Assembly: GCF_014200015.1 (NCBI RefSeq)
Contig: NZ_JACHOT010000001.1
Coordinates: forward strand, 1,302,001-1,366,000
DNA from: Aminobacter niigataensis
GTDB lineage: Bacteria; Pseudomonadota; Alphaproteobacteria; Rhizobiales; Rhizobiaceae
Length of the DNA stretch: 64,000 nt
Direction of reading: 5' to 3'
A program made the position numbers and the translations under genes. The first letter of the stretch is position 1. Every line of letters starts with the position of its first letter. This document shows, piece by piece, positions 1-7,750 of the stretch. Below the pieces are notes generated by a model, which was not told where the DNA came from, searched no databases, and saw only the letters and a program-made list of their open reading frames with translations.

Positions 1-711
1 CGGATGGCCACAAATATCACCCGCATAGTGGGTCAAATAACCCTTCGCATAAGAGGTCTGAACTGGCCCCCTTGCATTAGCTAGAAGGCTAGAGGCAAAT
101 GCTCCGCTTCGCCTGTAATGGAGAATGTCCATCCACCACCATTCGTCATATAGTCCTGGCGGAAGCCTATCTTTCCAAGGCGGATCGTTAGTGTATGGGT
201 GCCCGAACATACGAAATGGGAAACCAACAGTATCTGTCGATTGAACAACCCAATCGCGAGAAAGGTATTCTGGATTTTTAATGAAACCCGCCGGTAATTT
301 GGCGACGATGTCAAGAAGTGGGTTCTTGATAGATATCGCATTTGGCGCTAGCGCAATTCCGAGTTTGACAGTTAGAAAGAATGCGTCAATCACTGTATTG
401 ACAGTATAACGTAGATCAGTAGAAAGACCACCTGTAAGCCAGTCGGCGATATCATCGACTGGCTTGGTAAGTTCATCAGTTATTTTCTTAATATCCTCTT
501 TGGTACGATTTATCACGCTTAGAATTTCTAAGACCGCAGCCATTCCCTTTCTTAGCTCTGGTTTTTTTATTGCTGGGTCGAACATAAACAGGGTCGTATC
601 TGGCCCTATCGAGCCAAATCTATATGCGTTTTCATGATGATCTGGAAAAAGGTCTGGCCGCTTCGAATGGGCCAATTCGGCAAAAATGATGTGGCTTCCG
701 AATTTCGGCAT
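1..711 (-). CDS. Zinc-dependent phospholipase C-like protein, C-terminus cut by window edge
   Basis: An open frame of 237 codons runs leftward from an ATG at 711 and is still open at base 1. Upstream is a good ribosome site (aaagaggtgtgaa before ATG). The N-terminus MPKFGSHIIFAELAH and the last visible stretch, YAKGYLTHYAGDICGHP (an H-x3-D-x3-H pattern), look like the zinc-binding core of the zinc-dependent phospholipase C family, whose members hydrolyse phospholipids. I see no signal peptide. The gene is clearly richer in A+T than the phage genes that follow, and it has no phage replication or structural function, so it looks like cargo. The family call rests on motifs only, and the substrate is unknown. 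Confidence 0.6.
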   Translation of the reverse strand, partial: MPKFGSHIIFAELAHSKRPDLFPDHHENAYRFGSIGPDTTLFMFDPAIKKPELRKGMAAVLEILSVINRTKEDIKKITDELTKPVDDIADWLTGGLSTDLRYTVNTVIDAFFLTVKLGIALAPNAISIKNPLLDIVAKLPAGFIKNPEYLSRDWVVQSTDTVGFPFRMFGHPYTNDPPWKDRLPPGLYDEWWWMDILHYRRSGAFASSLLANARGPVQTSYAKGYLTHYAGDICGHP

Positions 712-919
712 TTCACACCTCTTTTCCAAAGCATGTGATTTACGCACGGAACGATGGATTACGCAACGTCAGGCTGCACCACGGCAGGCGCACAGCTTCT
801 AACACCCAGTCGATTGGGATAGGGTCAGCAAGTGCTGAATGACCGCCCCCTCGCCCACCACCCGGCATGCGTAATCCGCACCGGGCGGCTGGAAATTAGA
901 TCGGGCAAGCGTTCGAAGT

Positions 920-1564
920 CTAAGCTGCCTTCTGCCGCTGGGCATCGCCTTCAACGGGCTCAAGAAGGTCAGGTCTGATCGTCGGTTTTGCGCCGTCTGC
1001 CATCCAGTGTGTACCTGTGGCGACGATATGCAAATCACTACCCTGATTTGGCATCATTGGCACCACCCTCGACCAGTTAGGTGCCTGTAACGATTGAGCA
1101 TTTTTGAGGATAAGCCTCGCAACGTGTTCAAATGCATCGTTGAGGCGGCGCTCTGCCGTACTACGCGAACGGCCAGACTTCTTGCAGAAATGCCGGAATG
1201 ACCCGGCGACGCGGGGAGCTGCAAGGCACATCGACCACTTGCCGACCAGGATGCGGTTTTCGTCGCCGTCGACATAGTCGAGCAGCCAACCGTACATCAC
1301 TTCCTCAGCCCTCGATATGGCCTTGCTGGACGGACGATAGGGCACGTGGTTGCCGTTGATACTGTAGCCTGGATGGTGACCGCCGATAGCCTCGACCTGC
1401 ACTGCAGGCCACAGCGAACGCACCGCCGCCGGCCGAAGGTTTCGCACGTCCATGTGCGCCATGGTGTCGGCCGCCTCGATGAAACGAGCGCGCACGATGG
1501 TAATCAGATCGGCTATTGCGGCCTTCTCGGAATAGTCAAACTGCAAGGCGCTGCTCTGGCTCAT
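920..1564 (-). CDS. DUF6362-like phage protein
   Basis: 214 residues. I start at the ATG at 1564 (MSQSSALQFDY), preceded by ggaga, rather than at a longer upstream frame. Two stretches fit the DUF6362 family of phages of this bacterial order: an N-terminal EAADTMAHM...LWPAVQVEA segment, and a helix-turn-helix-like GRSRSTAERRLNDAFEHVA segment near residues 135-155. The function is not established; the C-terminal part could bind DNA or resemble a small-terminase or late regulator. It is the most distal early gene before the phospholipase-like cargo and overlaps the upstream gene by 29 bases. Confidence 0.6.
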   Translation of the reverse strand: MSQSSALQFDYSEKAAIADLITIVRARFIEAADTMAHMDVRNLRPAAVRSLWPAVQVEAIGGHHPGYSINGNHVPYRPSSKAISRAEEVMYGWLLDYVDGDENRILVGKWSMCLAAPRVAGSFRHFCKKSGRSRSTAERRLNDAFEHVARLILKNAQSLQAPNWSRVVPMMPNQGSDLHIVATGTHWMADGAKPTIRPDLLEPVEGDAQRQKAA

Positions 1565-1961
1565 CGAGAATCGTCTCCAGTTGCTTGTAGATGAGGATGC
1601 GAAGGGAGGCGCGGACTGGCCACGGCCGGCGGGCGACAGCCTCACCGCGCAAAGGACCAAGCGGGATGCGGTCCAATGCGTCGAGCACGTCCCCTGCGCG
1701 TTCCATTGCCCAATCCTGGCGTTGCACGAGGATGTCGGAGATTGCGCCGATCGTTTCCGACCAAAGCTCGTCGCGGTTGTTCCGCGTCTGCTTGATGCAG
1801 CGAAGGACGAAAATCAGGTGCCCATCGCCGTACTGGTTGCGGATCTCATGCATGGTGCCGCGGGCATGGCTCTGGGCAGCTGCGCGCCGACGGTAGACCG
1901 GGACCAACTTGATCCCGAGCCCGTCTAGCAGCGCGTCAAGCTTGCCCTTTGGTCGCGTCAT
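1536..1961 (-). CDS. Conserved hypothetical phage protein
   Basis: 141 residues starting MTRPKGKLDALLD at the ATG at 1961. The start overlaps the stop of the upstream gene as ATGA, so translation is probably coupled. The middle (HARGTMHEIRNQYGDGHLIFVLRCIKQ) is of a type common in prophages of rhizobia, but I know no assigned function. It has no membrane segment and no enzyme motif that I recognise. A longer in-frame extension to 2312 exists but lies inside the neighbouring genes and has shadow-like Arg/Ser/Pro-rich composition. Confidence 0.6.
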   Translation of the reverse strand: MTRPKGKLDALLDGLGIKLVPVYRRRAAAQSHARGTMHEIRNQYGDGHLIFVLRCIKQTRNNRDELWSETIGAISDILVQRQDWAMERAGDVLDALDRIPLGPLRGEAVARRPWPVRASLRILIYKQLETILDEPEQRLAV

Positions 1962-2158
1962 GTGCTCACCGGTGCCGGAAACTTGGCCTGCAGCCTGCCA
2001 AACATGGGGTCGCCGCTGGTTGTGAGGCAGTCGGCTGGGACCTCCACCGCTCCGGTGAAACGGTCTTCCTCGCCCTTCGGCACCGTCGGCTTGCCGTCGT
2101 GATAGACCACCGGGCACCAACGCCCGGCATGACGCTCGTATCGGAACCAGGCGCTCAT
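1958..2158 (-). CDS. Small hypothetical phage protein
   Basis: 66 residues (MSAWFRYERHAGRWCPVVYH...). It starts after an aaggag ribosome site and overlaps both neighbours by ATGA, which is the main reason to accept it. It is rich in Trp, Tyr and Pro, with no recognised domain. It probably belongs to the same leftward transcript as the helicase. Confidence 0.55.
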   Translation of the reverse strand: MSAWFRYERHAGRWCPVVYHDGKPTVPKGEEDRFTGAVEVPADCLTTSGDPMFGRLQAKFPAPVST

Positions 2159-2505
2159 ATCTTTGGGCTCCTTCTCTCGACCTTGACCTGCCGCCCTTTG
2201 ACGATGATAGCGCCCAATGTGGCTTCCTGATCCTCAGCAGCTCGCGCAGCGCGCTCCTCATGCCATGCGGCCACGCCGAGGACATCTGCAGCGACTGCTG
2301 CCCGCTCTGCATAGATTGCCGGGTTCAGGATCCGCCTGACGCACGCCTTGGCCGCTTCGATGGCCTGGCTGGCCGTATCGCACTCCACCGGGGCGCCATC
2401 CTTGCGGACATAGCGCCAGCGCTCCGCGGCAAAGAGTTTGAACAGCGGCCGATAGCGCCCGTTCCACGGCATATGCGAATAATCGGGGAGGAATTCGCCG
2501 CTCAT
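2155..2505 (-). CDS. Hypothetical phage protein
   Basis: 116 residues. The ATG at 2505 follows a near-perfect ribosome site (aaggagacagc) and overlaps the stop of the zinc-ribbon gene (ATGA). The N-terminal half has many aromatic residues (DYSHMPWNGRYRPLF, ERWRYV). The rest is an Ala-rich helical stretch (AERAAVAADVLGVAAWHEERAARAAED). No family recognised. Confidence 0.55.
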   Translation of the reverse strand: MSGEFLPDYSHMPWNGRYRPLFKLFAAERWRYVRKDGAPVECDTASQAIEAAKACVRRILNPAIYAERAAVAADVLGVAAWHEERAARAAEDQEATLGAIIVKGRQVKVERRSPKI

Positions 2506-2684
2506 GCTGTCTCCTTGATCGGCTGGCCCTTGGTGTCGCTGATGACCTCGATGGTGCTGAACAGCGTCGCGCACTTGTGGCATTTGCGGCGCCTGACGAT
2601 GGTGTCTCGCTTCGGCCGGCTGTCGATGACAAGCAGCATGTGCGAGGTGCAGACCGGGCATTTCAGGCCGTCTCGATTGCTCAT
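2502..2684 (-). CDS. NrdR-like zinc-ribbon small protein
   Basis: 60 residues from the ATG at 2684, which shares one base with the helicase stop (TGATG); ribosome site gggagg. Two Cys pairs, CPVC near residue 9 and CHKC near residue 35, flank a basic segment (DSRPKRDTIVRRRKC). This matches the spacing and flavour of the zinc ribbon of the repressor NrdR, but the ATP-cone domain is absent. Phage zinc-ribbon proteins of this size often regulate transcription (Ogr/Delta type). Whether this one binds nrd-type boxes is unknown. Confidence 0.6.
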   Translation of the reverse strand: MSNRDGLKCPVCTSHMLLVIDSRPKRDTIVRRRKCHKCATLFSTIEVISDTKGQPIKETA

Positions 2685-4150
2685 CAAAGGCCCTCCCCGA
2701 ACAGCGTCTCCGGCATCTCTTCAGACAGCGACTTGAACAGTGTGAACTCGGCATCGAAGCCTATCAGCGGGGACCGCCCTGGCTCGCCGCGCCGGCGCTT
2801 GTGGTTGATGATCGCCGCCTGCCCGCGCGCCTCCTCCATCTTCTGGATCATGATCTGCTTCTTGGTCAGCTCGCCGTCTTTGACCCGCTCTGGCGGCATG
2901 GTCGGGATCATTTCGCGGAACAAAGGCTCAGGCCGGTACAGGCTGAACCAGACATCGAGGGACTGCTTGATCGACCCGCCACCGTAGGCATCGCCCATGA
3001 CTGGCCGGAATGCGGTAGAGGACCCACTGGACTGCCACCGGCGCTTCCAGTCGTCGTTGCGCTGGATCAGGATGACAACGGCGACGTTGAGCGTCTTGGC
3101 GAGAGCCTTGAGGCCTCGATAGAGCGCGTTGATGCGTTCGGCGAACATATCCTTGGGGTTCGGCAGCGCGATCATCTTCGCATGGTCGATGACGATCAGG
3201 TCGAGCCCCTGGCTCTTCACCATCGCCTCGGCCTTGATGCGGACATCGGTCAGGGTGCACTCACCGAACCCGACGATGTAGAAGGGCAGATCAGTCGAGG
3301 CCATCATCTCGCGCTCGAGGTCGCCGGCTTCCTTGGTGTTCAAGGTGTAGGCGTCGATCCGGCCAAGGCTGATGTGGCTCTGCTGTGCCGCTGCCTGAAG
3401 CGCAGCTTCCTCGTCTGTCACCTCGATCGAGAAGAAGGCCGACTTGAACCCACGGGACGCGGCAAACCGGCACTGCTGCAAGCTGAACGACGTCTTGCCG
3501 CCGCCACTGTCCGACATCAGGCCGATCAGGTTGCCGCGGCGGATATCGCCGAGGGCCGAGGTGATCTCCGGCAGAAACCAGGGAATGCGGGAGGATACGT
3601 CGCCGCTGGACTTGGCCGCCTTGTCGACGGCGTTGGGCAGGATCACGCCATACTGGGCCGATGCGGCTCGTTCGTTGCCTTCCTGTGCGATCTGGGTGAG
3701 CCGGTTGGCAGTCTCACCGATAATCTTCTCGGGCGTCATATCGATCGGCATGTTCTGGGCAAGCGTTTCCAGATCCCGCGCCGCGCCGATCAACTGATGC
3801 CGCGACCACATCTCGATGATCGCCCGGCCATAGTCGTAGGCGCCCGAGACCGTGACCGCACTGGCGGCAAGCTGGACGACATAGGCGAACAGGGTCATCT
3901 CGCCGACCATCACGCTCGCCGGGATATAAGGTTTGATCGTGATCGGGTTGGCGCCCCTGCCCTCGGCGATCATGGTGCCCATGATCTCGAACAGCTGGGC
4001 GTGAATGTGCTCGGCGAAGTGCTGGGGTTTCAGAAAGCCGGCAACGCGCCAGTAGGCGTCATTTGAGGTGAGGATAGCGCCTAGCAGCGCCTGTTCCGCC
4101 TCAAGGGCATCGGGGAGAGCTTCGCGGAAAGAGCCAGGGTGTGCGTTCAT
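2684..4150 (-). CDS. DnaB-type replicative helicase
   Basis: 488 residues, full length for a DnaB-like helicase, which unwinds DNA ahead of the phage fork as a ring. The N-terminal DnaB domain covers about residues 15-110 (EAEQALLGAILTSNDAYW). The RecA-like domain begins near 195, with a Walker A at about 213-221 (SDSGGGKTS) and a Walker B at about 318-323 (LIVIDH). The late motif GGGSIKQSLDVWFSLYR corresponds to the region that normally holds the conserved DnaB H4 segment. It is transcribed leftward together with the zinc-ribbon protein and small genes. No initiator or loader gene is recognisable next to it. Confidence 0.88.
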   Translation of the reverse strand: MNAHPGSFREALPDALEAEQALLGAILTSNDAYWRVAGFLKPQHFAEHIHAQLFEIMGTMIAEGRGANPITIKPYIPASVMVGEMTLFAYVVQLAASAVTVSGAYDYGRAIIEMWSRHQLIGAARDLETLAQNMPIDMTPEKIIGETANRLTQIAQEGNERAASAQYGVILPNAVDKAAKSSGDVSSRIPWFLPEITSALGDIRRGNLIGLMSDSGGGKTSFSLQQCRFAASRGFKSAFFSIEVTDEEAALQAAAQQSHISLGRIDAYTLNTKEAGDLEREMMASTDLPFYIVGFGECTLTDVRIKAEAMVKSQGLDLIVIDHAKMIALPNPKDMFAERINALYRGLKALAKTLNVAVVILIQRNDDWKRRWQSSGSSTAFRPVMGDAYGGGSIKQSLDVWFSLYRPEPLFREMIPTMPPERVKDGELTKKQIMIQKMEEARGQAAIINHKRRRGEPGRSPLIGFDAEFTLFKSLSEEMPETLFGEGL

Positions 4151-4194
4151 GCGGCCCTCGCCAAGTTCAACTCCGATGTGCTATTCGGGAAAGT

Positions 4195-4869
4195 ATGCGG
4201 GGGCAGCACTACTGGATTCAATTTGGCGCGATCAGCGGGGCCGTAGCAGTCGGCACGTTTATTGCCATTGTCGTGTCTGACGTTGCTACGTTGAAATCTG
4301 CTGCCTGCGACGCTCGACCGGCCTGCCTGCGAGATTGGGTGGGCGCATTGAGCGGATGGGTTGCCGCTCTTGGAGCGTTCTTGGCAGCAATTATCACGCT
4401 GCCGGAGCTCAAAAGGCAAGCAAGCGAAGCACGACGTCAAACAGACTTCGCTGTTGGCGATGCCGAGCCCGACTTCGTTCTGCAGCGGAATGTCCCCAAG
4501 AAGCGATTGGCGTTGGAGGTAACAAATCTCAACAGGCGAGCGATTCTTATCGAAAGCTGGGAGCCAGATGGCGGTAGCGATTTTTCGATCTACAACATCG
4601 AACCCTTCGTAGGCGGAGTCGCGCCATCCATTGCTAAGCGGCACAGGTATCGGCCTCGAATACCGAACTACCGAATAGCTGGCTGGCAAGTCCGGAGCGA
4701 CGCTTCGCCGAAAAGGAAATTTGCTGTCGTTTTGTCCAAAGATGGCAAAATAGTCGACGACCCGGCAGCTTTCCGCGATCGGATATCGCTCCGCATTAGA
4801 TTTCGCATCGTTGGGCAAAAGCACGAGCGCCGAGAAGCAATCACTACAGCGATTGAAATTGACGAGTAG
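4195..4869 (+). CDS. Two-TM membrane protein inserted in the replication cluster
   Basis: 224 residues from the ATG at 4195 (gggaaag upstream); an earlier GTG at 4141 lies inside the helicase start and is less likely. Two hydrophobic helices, near residues 7-30 (FGAISGAVAVGTFIAIVVSD) and 50-72 (WVGALSGWVAALGAFLAAII), are followed by a soluble, basic C-terminal domain of about 145 residues. It lies on the opposite strand to its neighbours and is richer in A+T, as expected of a phage moron. Unknown family. A role in excluding other phages is possible but only inferred. Confidence 0.6.
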   Translation: MRGQHYWIQFGAISGAVAVGTFIAIVVSDVATLKSAACDARPACLRDWVGALSGWVAALGAFLAAIITLPELKRQASEARRQTDFAVGDAEPDFVLQRNVPKKRLALEVTNLNRRAILIESWEPDGGSDFSIYNIEPFVGGVAPSIAKRHRYRPRIPNYRIAGWQVRSDASPKRKFAVVLSKDGKIVDDPAAFRDRISLRIRFRIVGQKHERREAITTAIEIDE

Positions 4870-4898
4870 ATACGATCGGCCAACACAATTGAGATTGG

Positions 4899-5456
4899 TC
4901 ATGCTGCCGTCCTCTCCCGCAGCATCTTGAACCGCTGGCAAGCCTCGCCAGCGATTGCGATGCCAACCGCCTCGGCGGCATCCGCGTTCTTCACGTCGAT
5001 CTTGAATGCCCGGCACCTGTCGACCGCGGCACGCTTCCACGCCGCACGGTCGAAGCCGGGTGAGCGCCCCATACCGAGGAAGTGCTTCCGCCACGTCGCA
5101 GACGGGATCGTTTCCCATGGGATGCGATAGGCGGCGATGATGGCCACGGCCGCACACACCAGCCCTTCGAGCTGCAGCGCATTCGGGTTGATGGTCTGCT
5201 CGTCGACCGGGCCGGCGAGCGTCTGCTTGGTCTTCTTGAACGAGACCACGTTGCGCATGGGCTGCTCGATTGACACGAAGTCGGGCCGACCGGCCTTGAA
5301 CATCGCAACGAGCTGTTGAGCGAGCGATGCGGCCTTTTCCTCCGCGTTGTCGCCCACGGCCTTGATGAGACCGGTCTTGACCGATGAAAGGGATGATCCT
5401 GGCTCATACCAGGCAAAGCCGGTCGTCGTCGCGATGTCGAGCCCGAGGATCAGCAT
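4899..5456 (-). CDS. RuvC-like Holliday junction resolvase
   Basis: 185 residues. The opening strand LILGLDIATTTGFAW carries the first catalytic Asp, VSIEQP near residue 62 gives the Glu, and NADAAEAVGIA near residue 157 gives the C-terminal acidic pair. Together these are the RNase H-fold signature of RuvC-type resolvases, which cut four-way junctions in replicating or recombining phage DNA. The start follows aaggggg. It reads leftward toward the helicase but is separated from it by the membrane gene on the other strand. Confidence 0.75.
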   Translation of the reverse strand: MLILGLDIATTTGFAWYEPGSSLSSVKTGLIKAVGDNAEEKAASLAQQLVAMFKAGRPDFVSIEQPMRNVVSFKKTKQTLAGPVDEQTINPNALQLEGLVCAAVAIIAAYRIPWETIPSATWRKHFLGMGRSPGFDRAAWKRAAVDRCRAFKIDVKNADAAEAVGIAIAGEACQRFKMLRERTAA

Positions 5457-5518
5457 GGTTTCCCCCTTGCCTGTTCCTCGGCTGTCACTAGGATCGCCGC
5501 CGATTGGCGGGGAATTCT

Positions 5519-6193
5519 ATGAAGAACTCTGAGAACCATCTGTGGTTCGCTGTGCTTGTGTCCGGCGCGCTCGGAATTATCCTTGGCGTCGCGTGGATGG
5601 ACTTGGATCACCAAGCCAAATGGCTCTACGACTATCAGACGCTGATCACTGGTATCGCCGCTGTTGGTGCCGCCTTCATAACCGTTAGCGCGATGAGCCG
5701 GTCGGAGGAGAGGCAGCAGCAGAGACACGATGAGCTGATGAAGCTGAACCTCCGCGCCGACCGCCTCAGGGCAAGGCGCGCGGCATACCCTCATTCGGAA
5801 CAGCTTGAGCAGTCGACAAGAAGGCTCGAAAAGGCCATCGCTGCCTATGGGCAGGATCAAGGCCAAGCCAACGACGCTCGCCGACAAAAAATTCGCAAGA
5901 TGCTCTCGCTCAGATCCCTTATCATTTCGATCCTTCACCGCGAGAGCATCGTCGAAGCCAAAGACCTCTTTGGAAGCGCTATGGCTTTCACCCTTCAACG
6001 GATAGAAGCGGACTTTTGCGCTGACGCCGAAATATTTCGGATGGCTGGCGACTACACCACATCGACGGGGGGGGCTTCCGACTACACGATCAGCCTTTGC
6101 GACATGTCCGTGGAAAGGATGTCGGACAACATCGCGGACCTTCAAGCCTTTGCTGGTCATCTCAACCAATTGGCAGGGTACTACGGCGAGTAG
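5519..6193 (+). CDS. Second two-TM membrane protein with coiled-coil tail
   Basis: 224 residues from the ATG at 5519 (ggcgggg upstream); an upstream TTG is less likely. Two membrane helices lie near residues 9-26 (WFAVLVSGALGIILGVAW) and 42-62 (TLITGIAAVGAAFITVSAM). A long, charged, probably coiled-coil segment follows (SEERQQQRHDELMKLNLRADRLRARR), then a helical domain. It has the same layout and even the same length as the gene at 4195-4869, but no obvious residue-level identity. It also runs against the local transcription. Probably a lysogenically expressed accessory gene; function unknown. Confidence 0.6.
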   Translation: MKNSENHLWFAVLVSGALGIILGVAWMDLDHQAKWLYDYQTLITGIAAVGAAFITVSAMSRSEERQQQRHDELMKLNLRADRLRARRAAYPHSEQLEQSTRRLEKAIAAYGQDQGQANDARRQKIRKMLSLRSLIISILHRESIVEAKDLFGSAMAFTLQRIEADFCADAEIFRMAGDYTTSTGGASDYTISLCDMSVERMSDNIADLQAFAGHLNQLAGYYGE

Positions 6194-6203
6194 CATCCGG
6201 GAC

Positions 6204-6743
6204 CTACTCCGCTGCTTCGGCAAACGGGTCGCCGCCACCCCGGATGATAAGCTCGTCGCCTGACGCCGCTTCTTCCTTCTTCTTGATACCGGCGAAGAGA
6301 GAGCCCTGCCCGTCATGCCAGCCGCGGGCGTATTCCTGCCCTTCGGCCGAACCTTCGTTGTAGGGATTGGACAGGCTGTCGCCGCGGAGACCGGCTTCCT
6401 CGCCGTCGCGATAGGCGCGCTCGGTCAGCGGCGCCCGGTCGGTGAAGATGTCGAGTTGGGTGTTGATCGGCACGCCGGCGAACGCCATGGCCTGACGCTC
6501 GGCCTCTTGCTTCGCCTTGAGCTTCGCTTGGCCTTCGGGCGTCTGGGCCTTCTCGTAGGTCTTGATCTGATCGAGGCCGTACTCGCCGAGATCGGCCTTG
6601 ATGACCTTGCCCACCTGCTTCATCCGTGCAGTGGCGGCCTTCTGTGCCGCCTGTGCTTCGAGGTAATTCTTGCGGTTGATGAAGAACAGAACCTTGCGGT
6701 CCTTGTCGCTCACGTCGCCTGAGTTGTGGCCTGCTGTGGTCAT
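6204..6743 (-). CDS. Phage protein with ribosome-modulation-factor-like motif
   Basis: 179 residues, start after ggaggag. The N-terminal two thirds are charged and helical. Near residues 108-145 the pattern AYRDGEEAGLRGDS...NPY..GS..GQEYARGWHDGQ resembles the short RMF fold, the hibernation factor that dimerises ribosomes in E. coli. Similar motifs occur in many phage proteins of alphaproteobacteria. Whether they touch ribosomes is not known, so only the motif is claimed. Confidence 0.55.
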   Translation of the reverse strand: MTTAGHNSGDVSDKDRKVLFFINRKNYLEAQAAQKAATARMKQVGKVIKADLGEYGLDQIKTYEKAQTPEGQAKLKAKQEAERQAMAFAGVPINTQLDIFTDRAPLTERAYRDGEEAGLRGDSLSNPYNEGSAEGQEYARGWHDGQGSLFAGIKKKEEAASGDELIIRGGGDPFAEAAE

Positions 6744-6756
6744 GTCGTTCTCCTCC

Positions 6757-6915
6757 TCACCACACAGTGGCGCGCTGGGTTGTTGGTCGTTGCGTGATCG
6801 CCATTCCGTTGGCGTCCATGGCCCAGATCGTCACCAGGATCGCCGCCGCTGCGCCTGCCGCCACGAAGACGAAGCCTCGCGAGGGCTGGTGCCGCATCCG
6901 TTCAATTTCGAGCAT
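6757..6915 (-). CDS. Small single-span membrane protein
   Basis: About 52 residues with one membrane helix (GFVFVAAGAAAAILVTIWAM) after a short basic N-terminus. The start is uncertain: ATGs at 6960, 6915 and 6897 are all in frame. The one at 6897 lies four bases after the stop of the upstream gene; the one at 6915 overlaps that gene. Reads in the leftward operon. No family recognised. Confidence 0.4.
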   Translation of the reverse strand: MLEIERMRHQPSRGFVFVAAGAAAAILVTIWAMDANGMAITQRPTTQRATVW

Positions 6916-7252
6916 CAAAGTCGCTCGTGCCCACTTGCGCAGGCCTTTGATCAACCGCATTTCGGATTGCCTTCAGTTCGAGCCGCTCCGCGTCTTTGCG
7001 GTCGGCATCGGCCTCGATCCACGAGCAGAGATGCCCGTACTTGTTACGTAGCAGCCGATAGACGTCCCCATTCGGGAACTTCATGGTCTTCCAGTTCTTC
7101 CAAAGCCGCTCCGCCTGAGCCGGCGTGACGCCAGCCTCTTTCGCAGCCCGGTCACGTGCTGCGGTCTTGGTGTCGCCGTCGAACTTGAATTCCTTTTTGG
7201 CTCCGGCTTTTAGAAGCTGGAAAGCCTCCCAGGCCGCCACACTCGTAGTCAT
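6902..7252 (-). CDS. Hypothetical phage protein
   Basis: 116 residues from the ATG at 7252 (ggggcgaag upstream), MTTSVAAWEAFQLLKAGAKKEF. It is charged and helical, with a segment KEAGVTPAQAERLWKNWKTMKFPNG that could form a helix-turn-helix, and ends in SDFDARN. No family recognised. It lies in the leftward transcript between the small membrane peptides and the RMF-motif gene. Confidence 0.5.
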   Translation of the reverse strand: MTTSVAAWEAFQLLKAGAKKEFKFDGDTKTAARDRAAKEAGVTPAQAERLWKNWKTMKFPNGDVYRLLRNKYGHLCSWIEADADRKDAERLELKAIRNAVDQRPAQVGTSDFDARN

Positions 7253-7469
7253 GACTTCGCCCCGTTTTGGTACGGATTCGCACCGTCTTGGTTCGGACAT
7301 GCTCTTTCCTTTCGCCCTATGGTGTGTCCGTCACCAAGCGCGACTGAGCCGGGAACCCCGGCGGATACTGAGCCCCACGGCACGATGTCGAAGGGCAGGA
7401 AGGGAATGGAAAATGCACGCTCATCAGAACCGCCAAGCTCGTCGGAGTGTGCAATTGCGACTGCCGTTC

Positions 7470-7664
7470 TCATGGGCGCCAACCCCTGCGAACGAACGTG
7501 AAAAGACCCAGGCCAAGAGCGGCGCCAACCGCCAGAGGCCAGCAAATGATGACGACGTATTCGCGCAGGCCCGTGGGTACATACCGCCCATCGGGTCCCC
7601 GGCTTACGGCCGAGGCAGCGCCAACAACGCCGAGCGCATAAAGGGTTGAGGCCAGCCAGGTCAT
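7470..7664 (-). CDS. Small two-TM membrane protein
   Basis: 64 residues starting MTWLASTLYALGVVGAASAV. The first helix is near residues 3-19 and a second near 36-56 (VVIICWPLAVGAALGLGLFTFV). The size and topology are compatible with a holin or a small inner-membrane accessory protein, but no neighbouring endolysin supports a lysis role. The start overlaps the stop of the upstream 29-residue peptide (ATGA) after a gaggg site. Confidence 0.45.
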   Translation of the reverse strand: MTWLASTLYALGVVGAASAVSRGPDGRYVPTGLREYVVIICWPLAVGAALGLGLFTFVRRGWRP

Positions 7665-7750
7665 GACGCCCTCGACATGAGTGCGTGGGCGACCCAGCCG
7701 AAACATGCGGCGACTGCCAGCGATAGCCACCAGGCGATGAAAAGCGTCAT
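7661..7750 (-). CDS. 29-residue membrane peptide
   Basis: A 30-codon frame (MTLFIAWWLSLAVAACFGWV then AHALMSRAS) that is almost entirely one membrane helix. Its ATG overlaps the stop of the gene at 7747-8061 and its stop overlaps the next ATG, both as ATGA. That double coupling is the reason to believe it is translated. No family recognised. Confidence 0.45.
   Translation of the reverse strand: MTLFIAWWLSLAVAACFGWVAHALMSRAS

Noticed and set aside
740-868. 42-codon frame on the minus strand between the first two genes
   Set aside because: No clear ribosome site and Gly/Pro-rich composition; not enough to call a gene, though it fills a 208-base gap.
799-1038. 79-codon minus-strand frame overlapping the DUF6362-like gene
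   Set aside because: Out of frame with a better-supported gene and shadow-like composition.
7249-7545. 98-codon minus-strand frame in the leftward operon
   Set aside because: Overlaps better candidates with good ribosome sites and coupling; composition is not protein-like.
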